From the NCBI GenBank assembly GCA_001442985.1, contig LDYB01000014.1:124001-188000 (forward strand): DNA of 64,000 bases. Direction: 5' to 3'. The notes below the pieces were generated by a model that saw only the letters and a program-made list of their open reading frames with translations, was not told where the DNA came from and did not search any database. The translations under genes and the position numbers were made by a program. This document shows, one piece after another, positions 27,831 to 35,953 of this stretch (position 1 is the first letter of the stretch; each line of letters begins with the position of its first letter). The stretch is from Armatimonadetes bacterium DC. GTDB taxonomy: Bacteria; Armatimonadota; Fimbriimonadia; Fimbriimonadales; GBS-DC.

Positions 27831-28819
27831 GCGCAACCTATACGCAGGTAGCCGAGTACGCAGGCTGGTTGAACCTGACCGACTGGGGTGTCCTGCAGGT
27901 GCGTGGAGCCGATAACCTGCGGTTTCTGCAGGCGCAAATCACCAACGACCTGCGCCCGCTCCAGCCAGGCGAAGGCGTGTTCACCTTCTTTTGCACGCCC
28001 ACAGGGCATGTGCTTTCCGATGGGATGGTGTTGCGAACCCCCCATGAGGCGCTGCTGATTCTACCGCCTGAAACCCATGCGAGCATCCTTGCGCGACTGA
28101 ACGAGGCGATTATCCTTGATGAGGTGGAAATTCTGCCCCAGCACGACGCGCTCGGGTTAATCAGCCTGCAGGGAAGCCAGGTGGACGCCGTGCTGGAAGA
28201 ACTGGAGCTGGAACCGCCCCCCGCAGAGCCGCTTCGCCACCACATGGACTCCTGGCAGGGCGCCGAAATCCGCCTGATTCGCCACGACAGAACGGGCTTC
28301 GGGGGCGTAGACCTGCTGGTGCCCTACGCCGTAATGGAACAGTTTCAGACCGCGCTGGTGGCGACCGCCTGCCTGCAAATCGAAGAGCCGTTAGCCGAGG
28401 TGTTGCGCTACGAGGCGGGTATCCCGCGCTGGGGGGTGGACATGGACTCCCGCACGCTCGCGGCGGAAATGGGCGAACCTATCGTGCGGAGCCATATCTC
28501 CTACACCAAAGGGTGCTATGTGGGGCAGGAGGTGCTGATGCGTATTCATGCGCGAGGGCACACCAACCGCACATGGGTGCCGCTACGTGTGGAGGGCGAC
28601 ACGCTTCCCCCGCGAGGTGCGACGCTTGGGGCTGAAGACCGCCCCGATGCAGGCGTTTTGACGGGGGCGGTGCGCTCGCCTGCGCTCGGCGACGCGATTC
28701 TGGCGTGGGGGTTCGTGCGCAACGCCTATACCCAACCGGGCACGACCCTGACTCTGCAGACCGAGCCACCTGCGCATGCCACAGTGCTACCCCACGCGCC
28801 CCGTCCCGCCGCACGCTGA
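27827..28819 (+). CDS. ygfZ: YgfZ/GcvT-family folate-binding protein
   Basis: RGADNLRFLQAQITNDLRPLQPGEGVFTFFCTPTGHVLSD; SYTKGCYVGQEVLMRIHARGH (K-G-C-Y-x-G-Q-E signature). Confidence 0.88.
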   Translation: MSATYTQVAEYAGWLNLTDWGVLQVRGADNLRFLQAQITNDLRPLQPGEGVFTFFCTPTGHVLSDGMVLRTPHEALLILPPETHASILARLNEAIILDEVEILPQHDALGLISLQGSQVDAVLEELELEPPPAEPLRHHMDSWQGAEIRLIRHDRTGFGGVDLLVPYAVMEQFQTALVATACLQIEEPLAEVLRYEAGIPRWGVDMDSRTLAAEMGEPIVRSHISYTKGCYVGQEVLMRIHARGHTNRTWVPLRVEGDTLPPRGATLGAEDRPDAGVLTGAVRSPALGDAILAWGFVRNAYTQPGTTLTLQTEPPAHATVLPHAPRPAAR

Positions 28820-28821
28820 GG

Positions 28822-28827
28822 TATACT
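28822..28827 (+). promoter_or_regulatory. -10-like GGTATACT, 6 nt before ATG 28834
   Basis: TGAGGTATACTCGCACTATGCAG. Confidence 0.5.
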
Positions 28828-28833
28828 CGCACT

Positions 28834-29805
28834 ATGCAGGCGCCACACGCCAGCGCATTTCGGATTGAGGGCAGCCCGAACCCGCTTCCCACGCCCATCA
28901 CCGACCCGATCCACAAGGCGGTCTTCCCCTATCGGGTTCAGGGCTACTGGGAAGGGGGCGAGTCGGTACTGCTCTTTGAGGTGCATGCACAGCGTCAGCC
29001 GTTGTATGCCTACGCGGAGCGCGCGTGTCGTCTACTGTTTGCGTGCTATCGGCTGGCGCACACGCGGCTGGGACTGGAGCATTCCCTGCGCTACGGGCGT
29101 ACCCTGCGCGTTTTTTTGATGACCGAGGGCAAACCAGGCGCCGAACAGCAGCGGAACCTGCTCTATCTGTACGACCTTCACGAGCGCGTGCCCCCGCGCG
29201 AGTGGGTGCGCGAACTGACCCACGAGTACGGGCACTGGATCATCCCGCCCATCAACTCTTTTGTGGAGCCAGAGGCGTGGGCGAACGGCGACCTGGGCGA
29301 GCGCTGGTTTATCCTCCATCTGCTGGAAGCCATCCGTCGGGGCGAGCTGGAGCCAGCCATCCTGATGGGCGCCTCTGTGGAAGAGATAGAAGCCTACCTG
29401 AAGCGTGCTTACACGCCTCTGGTAGAGCGGATGGCACGCGAGGGGCTGAACCCCGCCCGATGGCGTTCGCGCCAGCGCGCGGGCTACGAAGAGTATCTCG
29501 CGCTCGCCCTTTATGCCGACCGCCTCTACGGCAGCGAGCGACTGGGACGCGCCATGCGAATCGCAGGCGGTGTGGAACCCGACGACTTTCTGAACGGACT
29601 CCGCGAGAGCCTGCTGGAACGCGAGACGCTCACGCTCAACCTGCCTGCCAACCCGTGCTGGGTGCTGCTCCCAAAAGGGCTGAAGGCGTGGCGGCTCGTG
29701 GCGCCCTCTGATGCCCGACTGACACCCGACCCCAAACGCCCCGACTGGGTGCGTGTGCAAGCCCCCGCCCGAACGCTCACCGTGCGCCAGAGGAATGGGT
29801 TGTGA
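28834..29805 (+). CDS. Putative zinc metalloprotease-like protein (HExxH-type HEYGH motif)
   Basis: Start corrected to ATG 28834; VRELTHEYGHWIIPPINSFVEPEAWANGDLGERW. Confidence 0.55.
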   Translation: MQAPHASAFRIEGSPNPLPTPITDPIHKAVFPYRVQGYWEGGESVLLFEVHAQRQPLYAYAERACRLLFACYRLAHTRLGLEHSLRYGRTLRVFLMTEGKPGAEQQRNLLYLYDLHERVPPREWVRELTHEYGHWIIPPINSFVEPEAWANGDLGERWFILHLLEAIRRGELEPAILMGASVEEIEAYLKRAYTPLVERMAREGLNPARWRSRQRAGYEEYLALALYADRLYGSERLGRAMRIAGGVEPDDFLNGLRESLLERETLTLNLPANPCWVLLPKGLKAWRLVAPSDARLTPDPKRPDWVRVQAPARTLTVRQRNGL

Positions 29806-29847
29806 GGCGAGCGGCGATGCCTCCCTCCGTGCCCCAGATTGCAGGGA

Positions 29848-30873
29848 TTATGGCTTCACCACCACTTTGAGCGCCTCTGCCTGACGCAACAGCGCGTAGC
29901 CCTGGGGCGCTTCCGAGAGGGGCAACTGATGCGTAATCAGCTGTGCCACAGGCAAGCCCGCCAGAATCGCACCCAGCGCATGGCGCATCTCCACAGGACC
30001 CGCTGAATAAGAGGGGATAAGGCGTACCTCTTTGAAGTAAAGGGTGTACCAGTCCAGTGCGTAGCGTACCTCAGGGGGCGCGGGGGTAAAGAGAATCAGG
30101 GCGCCGTCAGGGGCGACCAGCCGCCAGCCCAGCTCCAGAGCCTCCAGCGTGCCCGGTCCCACAATCACCACCTCGGCGCCGTACCCCTGCGTGCGGGACT
30201 GTACCTGAGCGACAGCATGCTCTGCGTCCTGTGCCTCTATGGGAATCGCGCCCAGCGATTCCGCCTGCTGAAGGCGATGGGGGAGTCGGTCTATTGCCAG
30301 CACCTGCGCCGCGCCCCACCACTGCGCCAGCAACAGGTGAAGCATCCCCATGACACCCATCCCGATAATCGCCACGGTAGCGCGATGCAGGTTGCCCGCC
30401 CGACGCAACGACTTCACCACGCACGCCAGCGGCTCCACGAATATCCCCACCTCGTCGGGAACCGAATCGGGCAGGGGAATCAAGTCTGTCCGCACGATTT
30501 CAGGCGGCACAAGGAACCGCTCGCTCAAGCCGCCCGGCTCCAGCCGCGTGGCGCGCCATGTGGGGCAATGCACGAACGCTCCACGCCGACACAGCGCACA
30601 CTGACCGCACGGCGCATGGTGATGCACCACCACCCGCTGTCCCACATGAAACCCCTGCACCCCCTCGCCGAGTGCCTCAATCTCGCCCACCAGCTCGTGC
30701 CCCGGCACCAGAGGTGCTTTCTGGCGGATGTACCAGTCCATCACCTCGCCCGTGCAGAGCCCGCAGGCGCGCAGTTTGACCAGCACCTCGCCTGCCGCAG
30801 GCGGGCGCAAACTCAGCTCCGTCCACTCAAAACGCCCATCGGGCAGGAATCGCCACGCACGGGTTGGGAACAT
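29848..30873 (-). CDS. Zinc-dependent alcohol dehydrogenase / MDR family oxidoreductase
   Basis: Start MFPTRAWRFLP; GHELVGEIEALGEGVQGFHVGQRVVVHHHAPCGQCALCRRGAFVHC; VAIIGMGVMGMLHLLLA. Confidence 0.9.
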   Translation of the reverse strand: MFPTRAWRFLPDGRFEWTELSLRPPAAGEVLVKLRACGLCTGEVMDWYIRQKAPLVPGHELVGEIEALGEGVQGFHVGQRVVVHHHAPCGQCALCRRGAFVHCPTWRATRLEPGGLSERFLVPPEIVRTDLIPLPDSVPDEVGIFVEPLACVVKSLRRAGNLHRATVAIIGMGVMGMLHLLLAQWWGAAQVLAIDRLPHRLQQAESLGAIPIEAQDAEHAVAQVQSRTQGYGAEVVIVGPGTLEALELGWRLVAPDGALILFTPAPPEVRYALDWYTLYFKEVRLIPSYSAGPVEMRHALGAILAGLPVAQLITHQLPLSEAPQGYALLRQAEALKVVVKP

Positions 30874-30874
30874 C

Positions 30875-31717
30875 CTACGCCTCCAGCCACTGGACGGTCG
30901 CAGGGGGCACAATCCCTGCTTCGGCACCGCGGCGCAGGAACACTTCTATCGCGCGGCGCCCGCGCGCGCCCATATCCAGCGTCAAATCGTTTACATACAT
31001 GCGCACGAAGCGGTCGGCAGTGGCGGGGTCAATCCCGCGCCCGAACCGCATCGCATATGCCATCGCCCGTTCGCGGTTTTCCAGCCCCAATCGGATGCTC
31101 TCCCGAAACACACGGGCAATCTCGTGCTGAATCGCGTCGGGCAGGTCGCTCCGTACCGCGTTAATCCCCAGCGGCAGGGGTAAGCCCCCTTCCCACAGAT
31201 TGCGAGTCTCCTCGCGCCACCACGCGCCCAGATCCAGCAGCGTGTGCAACCCCACTGCCCGATGGGTCAGTTGCCCTTCGTGAATCAGCAAGCCGATGGG
31301 CACTTCACCCTTCAGCACGGCGGGCATAATCGTGTCAAAAGGCATTTCTATTGTTTGCGCCTCAGGCAGGAAGAGCTTGAGCGCCAGATAGGCGCTCGTG
31401 AGCCGCCCCGGAACGGCAATTGGGTAGCGCCGAAGGTCTTCAAGGGGAATGGGCTCACGAGCCACCAGCATCGGACCGTAGCCATCGCCGAAACTTCCGC
31501 CCTGCATCAGCACCTTGTAGCGGTCGGCGACATAAGCGAGATTATGCACCGACATGGCGGTGAACTCCAGTCGCCCCTCGCGCGACCATTCGTTGAGCGT
31601 CTGGATGTCGCGTAGCACATGCTCGAACTGCAGGGGGGTCTCCACCCGCCCCTCGGCGAGCGCCCAGAACATGAAAGCGTCGTCCGCGTCGGGGCTATGA
31701 CCGAGCCGAATCAACAT
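30875..31717 (-). CDS. mqnD: 1,4-dihydroxy-6-naphthoate synthase (futalosine menaquinone pathway)
   Basis: LGHSPDADDAFMFWALAEGRVET; DIQTLNEWSREGRLEFTAMSVHNLAYV; LLIHEGQLTH; LPLGINAVR. Confidence 0.9.
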   Translation of the reverse strand: MLIRLGHSPDADDAFMFWALAEGRVETPLQFEHVLRDIQTLNEWSREGRLEFTAMSVHNLAYVADRYKVLMQGGSFGDGYGPMLVAREPIPLEDLRRYPIAVPGRLTSAYLALKLFLPEAQTIEMPFDTIMPAVLKGEVPIGLLIHEGQLTHRAVGLHTLLDLGAWWREETRNLWEGGLPLPLGINAVRSDLPDAIQHEIARVFRESIRLGLENRERAMAYAMRFGRGIDPATADRFVRMYVNDLTLDMGARGRRAIEVFLRRGAEAGIVPPATVQWLEA

Positions 31718-32460
31718 CAGCGGGTTTCCTCCGTGTGATGTGCTATTCTTCTGGTTTTGGCTTCTTCCAAGCCTTTGACGATGGTTTCGGCGATGCTGGG
31801 GTCAAAGATGGGCTGGATTTGCACATCGGAGCGCTGGAGTGCGGAGAGCCGGCTCACCAGCCACCAGCTGCTGGCAACTTCCGAGCGAATGATGGGCGCC
31901 GCCCAGAACTGATCGCCGATTTTAATGAGCAGGCGCTCATCGCGGGGTTTCTCGCCCAGCGCCCGGAACCGCGCGACGCGCTCGCGTGCATAGCGCCACA
32001 GCCGCGCCCGTCCCTCAGGGGTCAGTTTCAGGTGAACGACCGAAAAACCGGGGCGCGCCCGCAGGGTCTCCGCCTCACGCTCTTCGACCCACGCTTTCTC
32101 AATGTGTGCCTCGGTCAGCACCACGGGGCACACTCTCGCCACCTCTTCGGGGTCTACGCGCTTCGCGTCCTGAGGGTTATCCCCTTCGCCTGTTTCGGGG
32201 TAGTAGTCAGGGCGTGAGAAACTCACCTCGCGCAACTGCTCCACCACTTTGGGCACCTCATGCGTAATCCGGATACGCCAGCGACGCTGTTCCATCTCCT
32301 CCGCAGGGAACCCCAGCACCGTGAACGCCGAAGGTTTCAGCGGGGGGAGATCCATGCGGCTCGCCTGATAGTAGCCGAACCCCAGGTTCGCCAGATAGAC
32401 CAGCACCAGCACCCCAATCACAATACCAATCAGGCGCGTCGTGCGACGATGACTCATCAT
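31717..32460 (-). CDS. Single-TM protein with SecD P1-like extracytoplasmic domain
   Basis: LIGIVIGVLVLVYLANLGFGYY TM; PVVLTEAHIEKAWVEE...GFSVVHLKLTPEGRARLWRYARE...LLIKIGDQFWAAPIIRSEV...IQPIFDPSIAETIVKGL resembles SecD P1. Confidence 0.5.
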   Translation of the reverse strand: MMSHRRTTRLIGIVIGVLVLVYLANLGFGYYQASRMDLPPLKPSAFTVLGFPAEEMEQRRWRIRITHEVPKVVEQLREVSFSRPDYYPETGEGDNPQDAKRVDPEEVARVCPVVLTEAHIEKAWVEEREAETLRARPGFSVVHLKLTPEGRARLWRYARERVARFRALGEKPRDERLLIKIGDQFWAAPIIRSEVASSWWLVSRLSALQRSDVQIQPIFDPSIAETIVKGLEEAKTRRIAHHTEETR

Positions 32461-32562
32461 AGCAAGGGAAATTGTACCTCACGAAGCCAGATCAGAGGTC
32501 CTGTCAGCGCGACGGGGAACATCCCTCGTACAATTGCGGTACACTAATTCAGGAGGTGCGCG

Positions 32563-32889
32563 ATGCGGATTGAATTGCTCTACTATCCGGAGTGTCCTTC
32601 GCATGAGCGGGCGCTGGAGCTGATTCAGCAAGCGCTCCGCGAGGAAGGACAGTAGGCTGAGATTGACATCGTCCGCATCGACACACAGGAGCAGGCGGAC
32701 GCCTACCGATTCATTGGCTCACCCACGATCCGGATCAATGGGCGCGAACTCCAGCCGCAGCCGAACCTACCGTATCGCCTGACCTGCCGCACCTTCATTC
32801 ACGAAGATGGGCGCCTCTCCCCACTGCCCTCGCTCACCATGCTCCGAGAGGCAATCCGTCAAGCGGCTTCAGGAGGTGATGACGCATGA
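32563..32889 (+). pseudogene. Thioredoxin-fold protein interrupted by in-frame TAG (32653-32655)
   Basis: MRIELLYYPECPSHERALELIQQALREEGQ*AEIDIVRIDTQEQADAYRFIGSPTIRINGRELQPQPNLPYRLTCRTFIHEDGRLSPLPSLTMLREAIRQAASGGDDA; good SD; ATGA overlap with next gene. Confidence 0.75.
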
Positions 32890-33410
32890 ATATCGGTCAA
32901 TCCGCCATCGATTTTGCGCTGAAGGGTGTAGACGGCAAGACCTACTCGCTCAAAGACTTCGCCGATAAGCCTGTGCTGGTGCTCTTCTTCTGGTGCAACC
33001 ACTGCCCCTATGTGAAGGCGTATGAGGAGCGGGTCATTAAGCTGGCAAAGGAGTTTGGCGATAAGGTGGCGTTCGTTGCCATCAACTCCAACGACCCGGC
33101 TCAGTACCCCGAAGATAGCTTCGAGAACATGCAACGGGTGGCTCAGGAGAAGGGGTACCCGTTCCCCTATCTTTTCGACGAGACGCAGCAGGTGGCGCAT
33201 GCCTATGGCGCCTCACGCACGCCTGAGTTCTTCGTGTTTGATGAGGAACGCGACCTGAAGTATCACGGACGCTTCGACGATAACTGGGAACACCCCGAAC
33301 AGGTGCGCACTGAATATGTGCGCGATGCAATTGTCGCCCTTCTTAACAACGATCTCCCCCATCACTCCCAGACACCCCCGATTGGGTGTACCATCAAGTG
33401 GAAGCATTAA
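32886..33410 (+). CDS. Thioredoxin-family redoxin
   Basis: 174 aa; FADKPVLVLFFWCNHCPYVKAYEERVIKLAKEFGDKVAFVAINSND; GASRTPEFFVFDEERDLKYHGRFDD. Confidence 0.9.
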   Translation: MNIGQSAIDFALKGVDGKTYSLKDFADKPVLVLFFWCNHCPYVKAYEERVIKLAKEFGDKVAFVAINSNDPAQYPEDSFENMQRVAQEKGYPFPYLFDETQQVAHAYGASRTPEFFVFDEERDLKYHGRFDDNWEHPEQVRTEYVRDAIVALLNNDLPHHSQTPPIGCTIKWKH

Positions 33411-33416
33411 TGTGGG

Positions 33417-33444
33417 GCGGGGGCGTTATGCCCCCGCTTTTTTT
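33417..33444 (+). terminator. Rho-independent terminator after redoxin gene
   Basis: GCGGGGGC-gttat-GCCCCCGC-TTTTTTT. Confidence 0.85.
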
Positions 33445-33445
33445 C

Positions 33446-35062
33446 TCAGCACCCGACACCGAAGTTGAAAAGCACCAGCAGCAGGTCGGCATCATCGACA
33501 ACGCCATCCTGATTTAAGTCTTCAGGGCGGTTGCCCGTTTGCCCGAAAGCGAACAGGATTGCCAGCAGGTCGGCATCGTCGATGCAGTCGTCGCTGTTCA
33601 CATCGCCCAGAATCAGCGGCATACGGAGGTAGGGATCCAGGGTATCGCCTCCCGGTATCAACACTTCCATGAAGGTTTGCGAGACGGCACCCCGCGGTTT
33701 GATCCGCACCTGCCAGAGAGGCTGATAAACGGCGGGGTCGCTGTAAAGCGCCACCCATGCGGCAAGGTCGGGGGTTACTTGCCACACGCTCCGGGCGTCC
33801 GTGCGTGCGGTGAATCCTATCTGAAGCCCTGTTTGCGAGCTGGTGAGTCGGATTTGCACGGGGTGGTTTGGGGGCGCGCCTTCGATCAATCCCACCAGCA
33901 GGGGGCGCTCCACCTCCTGATGGGCGAAATAAAACTCGGTGGGGGCGCCATCGGGCATATTTGCCAGAAACGCGCCGTAGAAATAGCGCAGCGGGGGCGT
34001 GTCGACGGGAATTGTCAGCAACCATTCACGGCTTGCGTTCGGCGCAAGCGTCGCTTCCGTCTGAAAATCAGGCGGGAAGTTGCGCCGCCAGCCTGCCAGC
34101 TCGCTGCCGCACGCGAGCAAGCGCCCCCCACGCAGATGCACCGCCAGCTGCCCGTTGAGAGGCAAGACGCCACAGTTGATCAAACGCAGCTGCACCAATC
34201 GGGAGCCGTCGGGCAGCCGGACCGAAGGGGAAAACTGCCAGCAGAGCGACGGGCGCGGGAAGACCGTATTCTCGCGCTCCCAGCGCAGATTCGCAAAACC
34301 GAACGCGCTCCCGTTCCACTCCTTGCCGCTGGCACAAAGGGTCCATGCTTCCCCGATGCCTGCCCCGCTGGCGTCTATCTGGCGAGACACGACCCCCAGA
34401 AAGTAATGCTCCAGATGGGGCGGTTGACGAATGGGCGCTTCCGGGTAGACAAGGTGGTCGCGCTCTTCGCCACTGGGGTCAAACGCTGTTAACTGAAACT
34501 CAGTCGCTGGCACCCGGTAAGGCGCTTCATAGCGCAACTGGAGCGCGCCCTGCAACCCCCCACCCGGAGAAGGCGTAATCGCCATTCCCGTCTTCGGCGC
34601 GTCTGCAGGAACGCTCAGCACAGAAAGAATCTTAACCCGGTCGGCATACTCTTTGGTATCCGAACCGTTGACCACGCGAAACTGGATGTAAAAATCTTCT
34701 ACGGGCGTTTTGGTGGTCATTTTGAAGCGGAAAGTGCGTGCGCCGCCGGGCGCAATGCGGTCCGCGGGCGTGTTTGCCTCAAAGCGGAGGTTATGGGGGA
34801 TCGCATCCCAGGGCACATCCCACATCGCCGTCCATCCCGAAGGCACGGAAGTCGACTGCAGGACGCCGGCAGTGCCGTAAAGCACATGCAGCTGGTCTAC
34901 GCTCCACCCTGACCCGCCGGCGTTCTGGTTCACGACCTGCATTTCGTACTCAGGCAGAGCGGGATTAATCAGAGTCAGCGTAATCTGCACATTCTGCTGG
35001 GCAGAAGCCAGACTCAATCCCGCCCCCAACAAAAACCCCAGGAGTCCTTTCAGATTTTTCAT
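33446..35062 (-). CDS. Secreted protein with C-terminal duplicated dockerin-like tail
   Basis: Start corrected to ATG 35062 (MKNLKGLLGFLLGAGLSLASAQQ signal peptide); tail GDVNSDDCIDDADLLAILFAFGQTGNRPEDLNQDGVVDDADLLLVLFNFGVGC. Confidence 0.82.
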   Translation of the reverse strand: MKNLKGLLGFLLGAGLSLASAQQNVQITLTLINPALPEYEMQVVNQNAGGSGWSVDQLHVLYGTAGVLQSTSVPSGWTAMWDVPWDAIPHNLRFEANTPADRIAPGGARTFRFKMTTKTPVEDFYIQFRVVNGSDTKEYADRVKILSVLSVPADAPKTGMAITPSPGGGLQGALQLRYEAPYRVPATEFQLTAFDPSGEERDHLVYPEAPIRQPPHLEHYFLGVVSRQIDASGAGIGEAWTLCASGKEWNGSAFGFANLRWERENTVFPRPSLCWQFSPSVRLPDGSRLVQLRLINCGVLPLNGQLAVHLRGGRLLACGSELAGWRRNFPPDFQTEATLAPNASREWLLTIPVDTPPLRYFYGAFLANMPDGAPTEFYFAHQEVERPLLVGLIEGAPPNHPVQIRLTSSQTGLQIGFTARTDARSVWQVTPDLAAWVALYSDPAVYQPLWQVRIKPRGAVSQTFMEVLIPGGDTLDPYLRMPLILGDVNSDDCIDDADLLAILFAFGQTGNRPEDLNQDGVVDDADLLLVLFNFGVGC

Positions 35063-35083
35063 GACATGAAACCGTCCGAAAGT

Positions 35084-35089
35084 ATTATA
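35084..35089 (-). promoter_or_regulatory. Extended -10 (TGCTATAAT) for the dockerin-tailed gene
   Basis: Minus strand TTTTGTGCTATAATACTTT; same TGTGCTATAATA string as at the 11011 gene. Confidence 0.65.
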
Positions 35090-35226
35090 GCACAAAAGCT
35101 CCCCCTCTCCGGGTGGAAAGGGGGAGCCAGGCAGGCACGGCAGGATGTAGGAGGGTAAGACGACTCCGCGTACCCTCGTGAGTGTGCTATCGATTCCATG
35201 CACCTGCAGTGCCAAATGTACCCGTC

Positions 35227-35883
35227 TCATAGCGCAAATCCCGTTTTGAGCGTTTTGCGCAGGCGTTCGCAGGCGTGCTGGCGCGCCCGAATCACCGCGC
35301 GTGGGGTCAGACGAAGTATCGCGGCGATTTCGCGGTCGGAGCATCGGCGGGTGCAGGGCAACCCCAAATTGCTGCCGGCTTGCAGGAACTGCTGAAGCGC
35401 CTGTCCCCCCGCTTCCAGAATCTCAATCTGCAGGTCAGGCTCCAGATGGAGCAGGAACGCCAGCGCATGGTGGCGCGGCATTGTCTGCAAAGCGCATGCC
35501 ACGGCATGCACCATCTCGTCGCCTTCCAGCGCCGCGCAGGTATTCTCAGAGGAGACAAGCGGGTAGTCAGGAGCCAGCGACTCCAGCGAGACTTCCCGAA
35601 GCACGCGCTTGCGAGCGCGCATAAATAGCCGATAGGTTACCTGCTTGAGATATCCCGTCAGACACGGTTCCCAGTTCGTGGCGTCTTCAGGCACTTTGAA
35701 CCGTAGCACGGCGATCATCGCTTCGCTAAGCAGGTCCTCCAGATCCTGCTCGTTGAGTGGGGTGCTACAGCAATTGTTCCAGTGGCGGAGCCACCCCCAT
35801 GCATGCTGTCTGGCAAACGCCAGCATCGATTCCGTCAGGGGATCGGAATCCGCATGTTCCCAATAAGTCTCGAATGTGTTCAT
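35227..35883 (-). CDS. RNA polymerase sigma factor, sigma-70 family (ECF-like)
   Basis: Start MNTFETYWEHADSD; region 2-like DLEDLLSEAMIAVLRFKVPEDATNWEPCLTGYLKQVTYRLFMRARKR; region 4-like CSDREIAAILRLTPRAVIRARQHACERLRKTL. Confidence 0.7.
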   Translation of the reverse strand: MNTFETYWEHADSDPLTESMLAFARQHAWGWLRHWNNCCSTPLNEQDLEDLLSEAMIAVLRFKVPEDATNWEPCLTGYLKQVTYRLFMRARKRVLREVSLESLAPDYPLVSSENTCAALEGDEMVHAVACALQTMPRHHALAFLLHLEPDLQIEILEAGGQALQQFLQAGSNLGLPCTRRCSDREIAAILRLTPRAVIRARQHACERLRKTLKTGFAL

Positions 35884-35929
35884 CGTTATGCCTCCTTCTG
35901 CCGTGTTGCTGAAGGAGTCTATACTGGGG

Positions 35930-35949
35930 CACTGAAAATCCACTGAAAA
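35930..35949 (-). promoter_or_regulatory. Tandem direct repeats TTTTCAGTG at 11-bp spacing upstream of sigma-factor gene
   Basis: Minus strand TTTTCAGTG-GA-TTTTCAGTG-CCCCAG-TATAGA; lies between the SARP-like gene stop and the sigma gene. Confidence 0.55.
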
Positions 35950-35953
35950 AGGG

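Noticed and set aside
21975-32889. Genome-wide TAG recoding to explain two in-frame ambers
   Set aside because: TAG is used as the apparent normal stop by birA, nusG, thyX, uppS, pyrG and the DUF4139-like gene, so a global code change is unlikely
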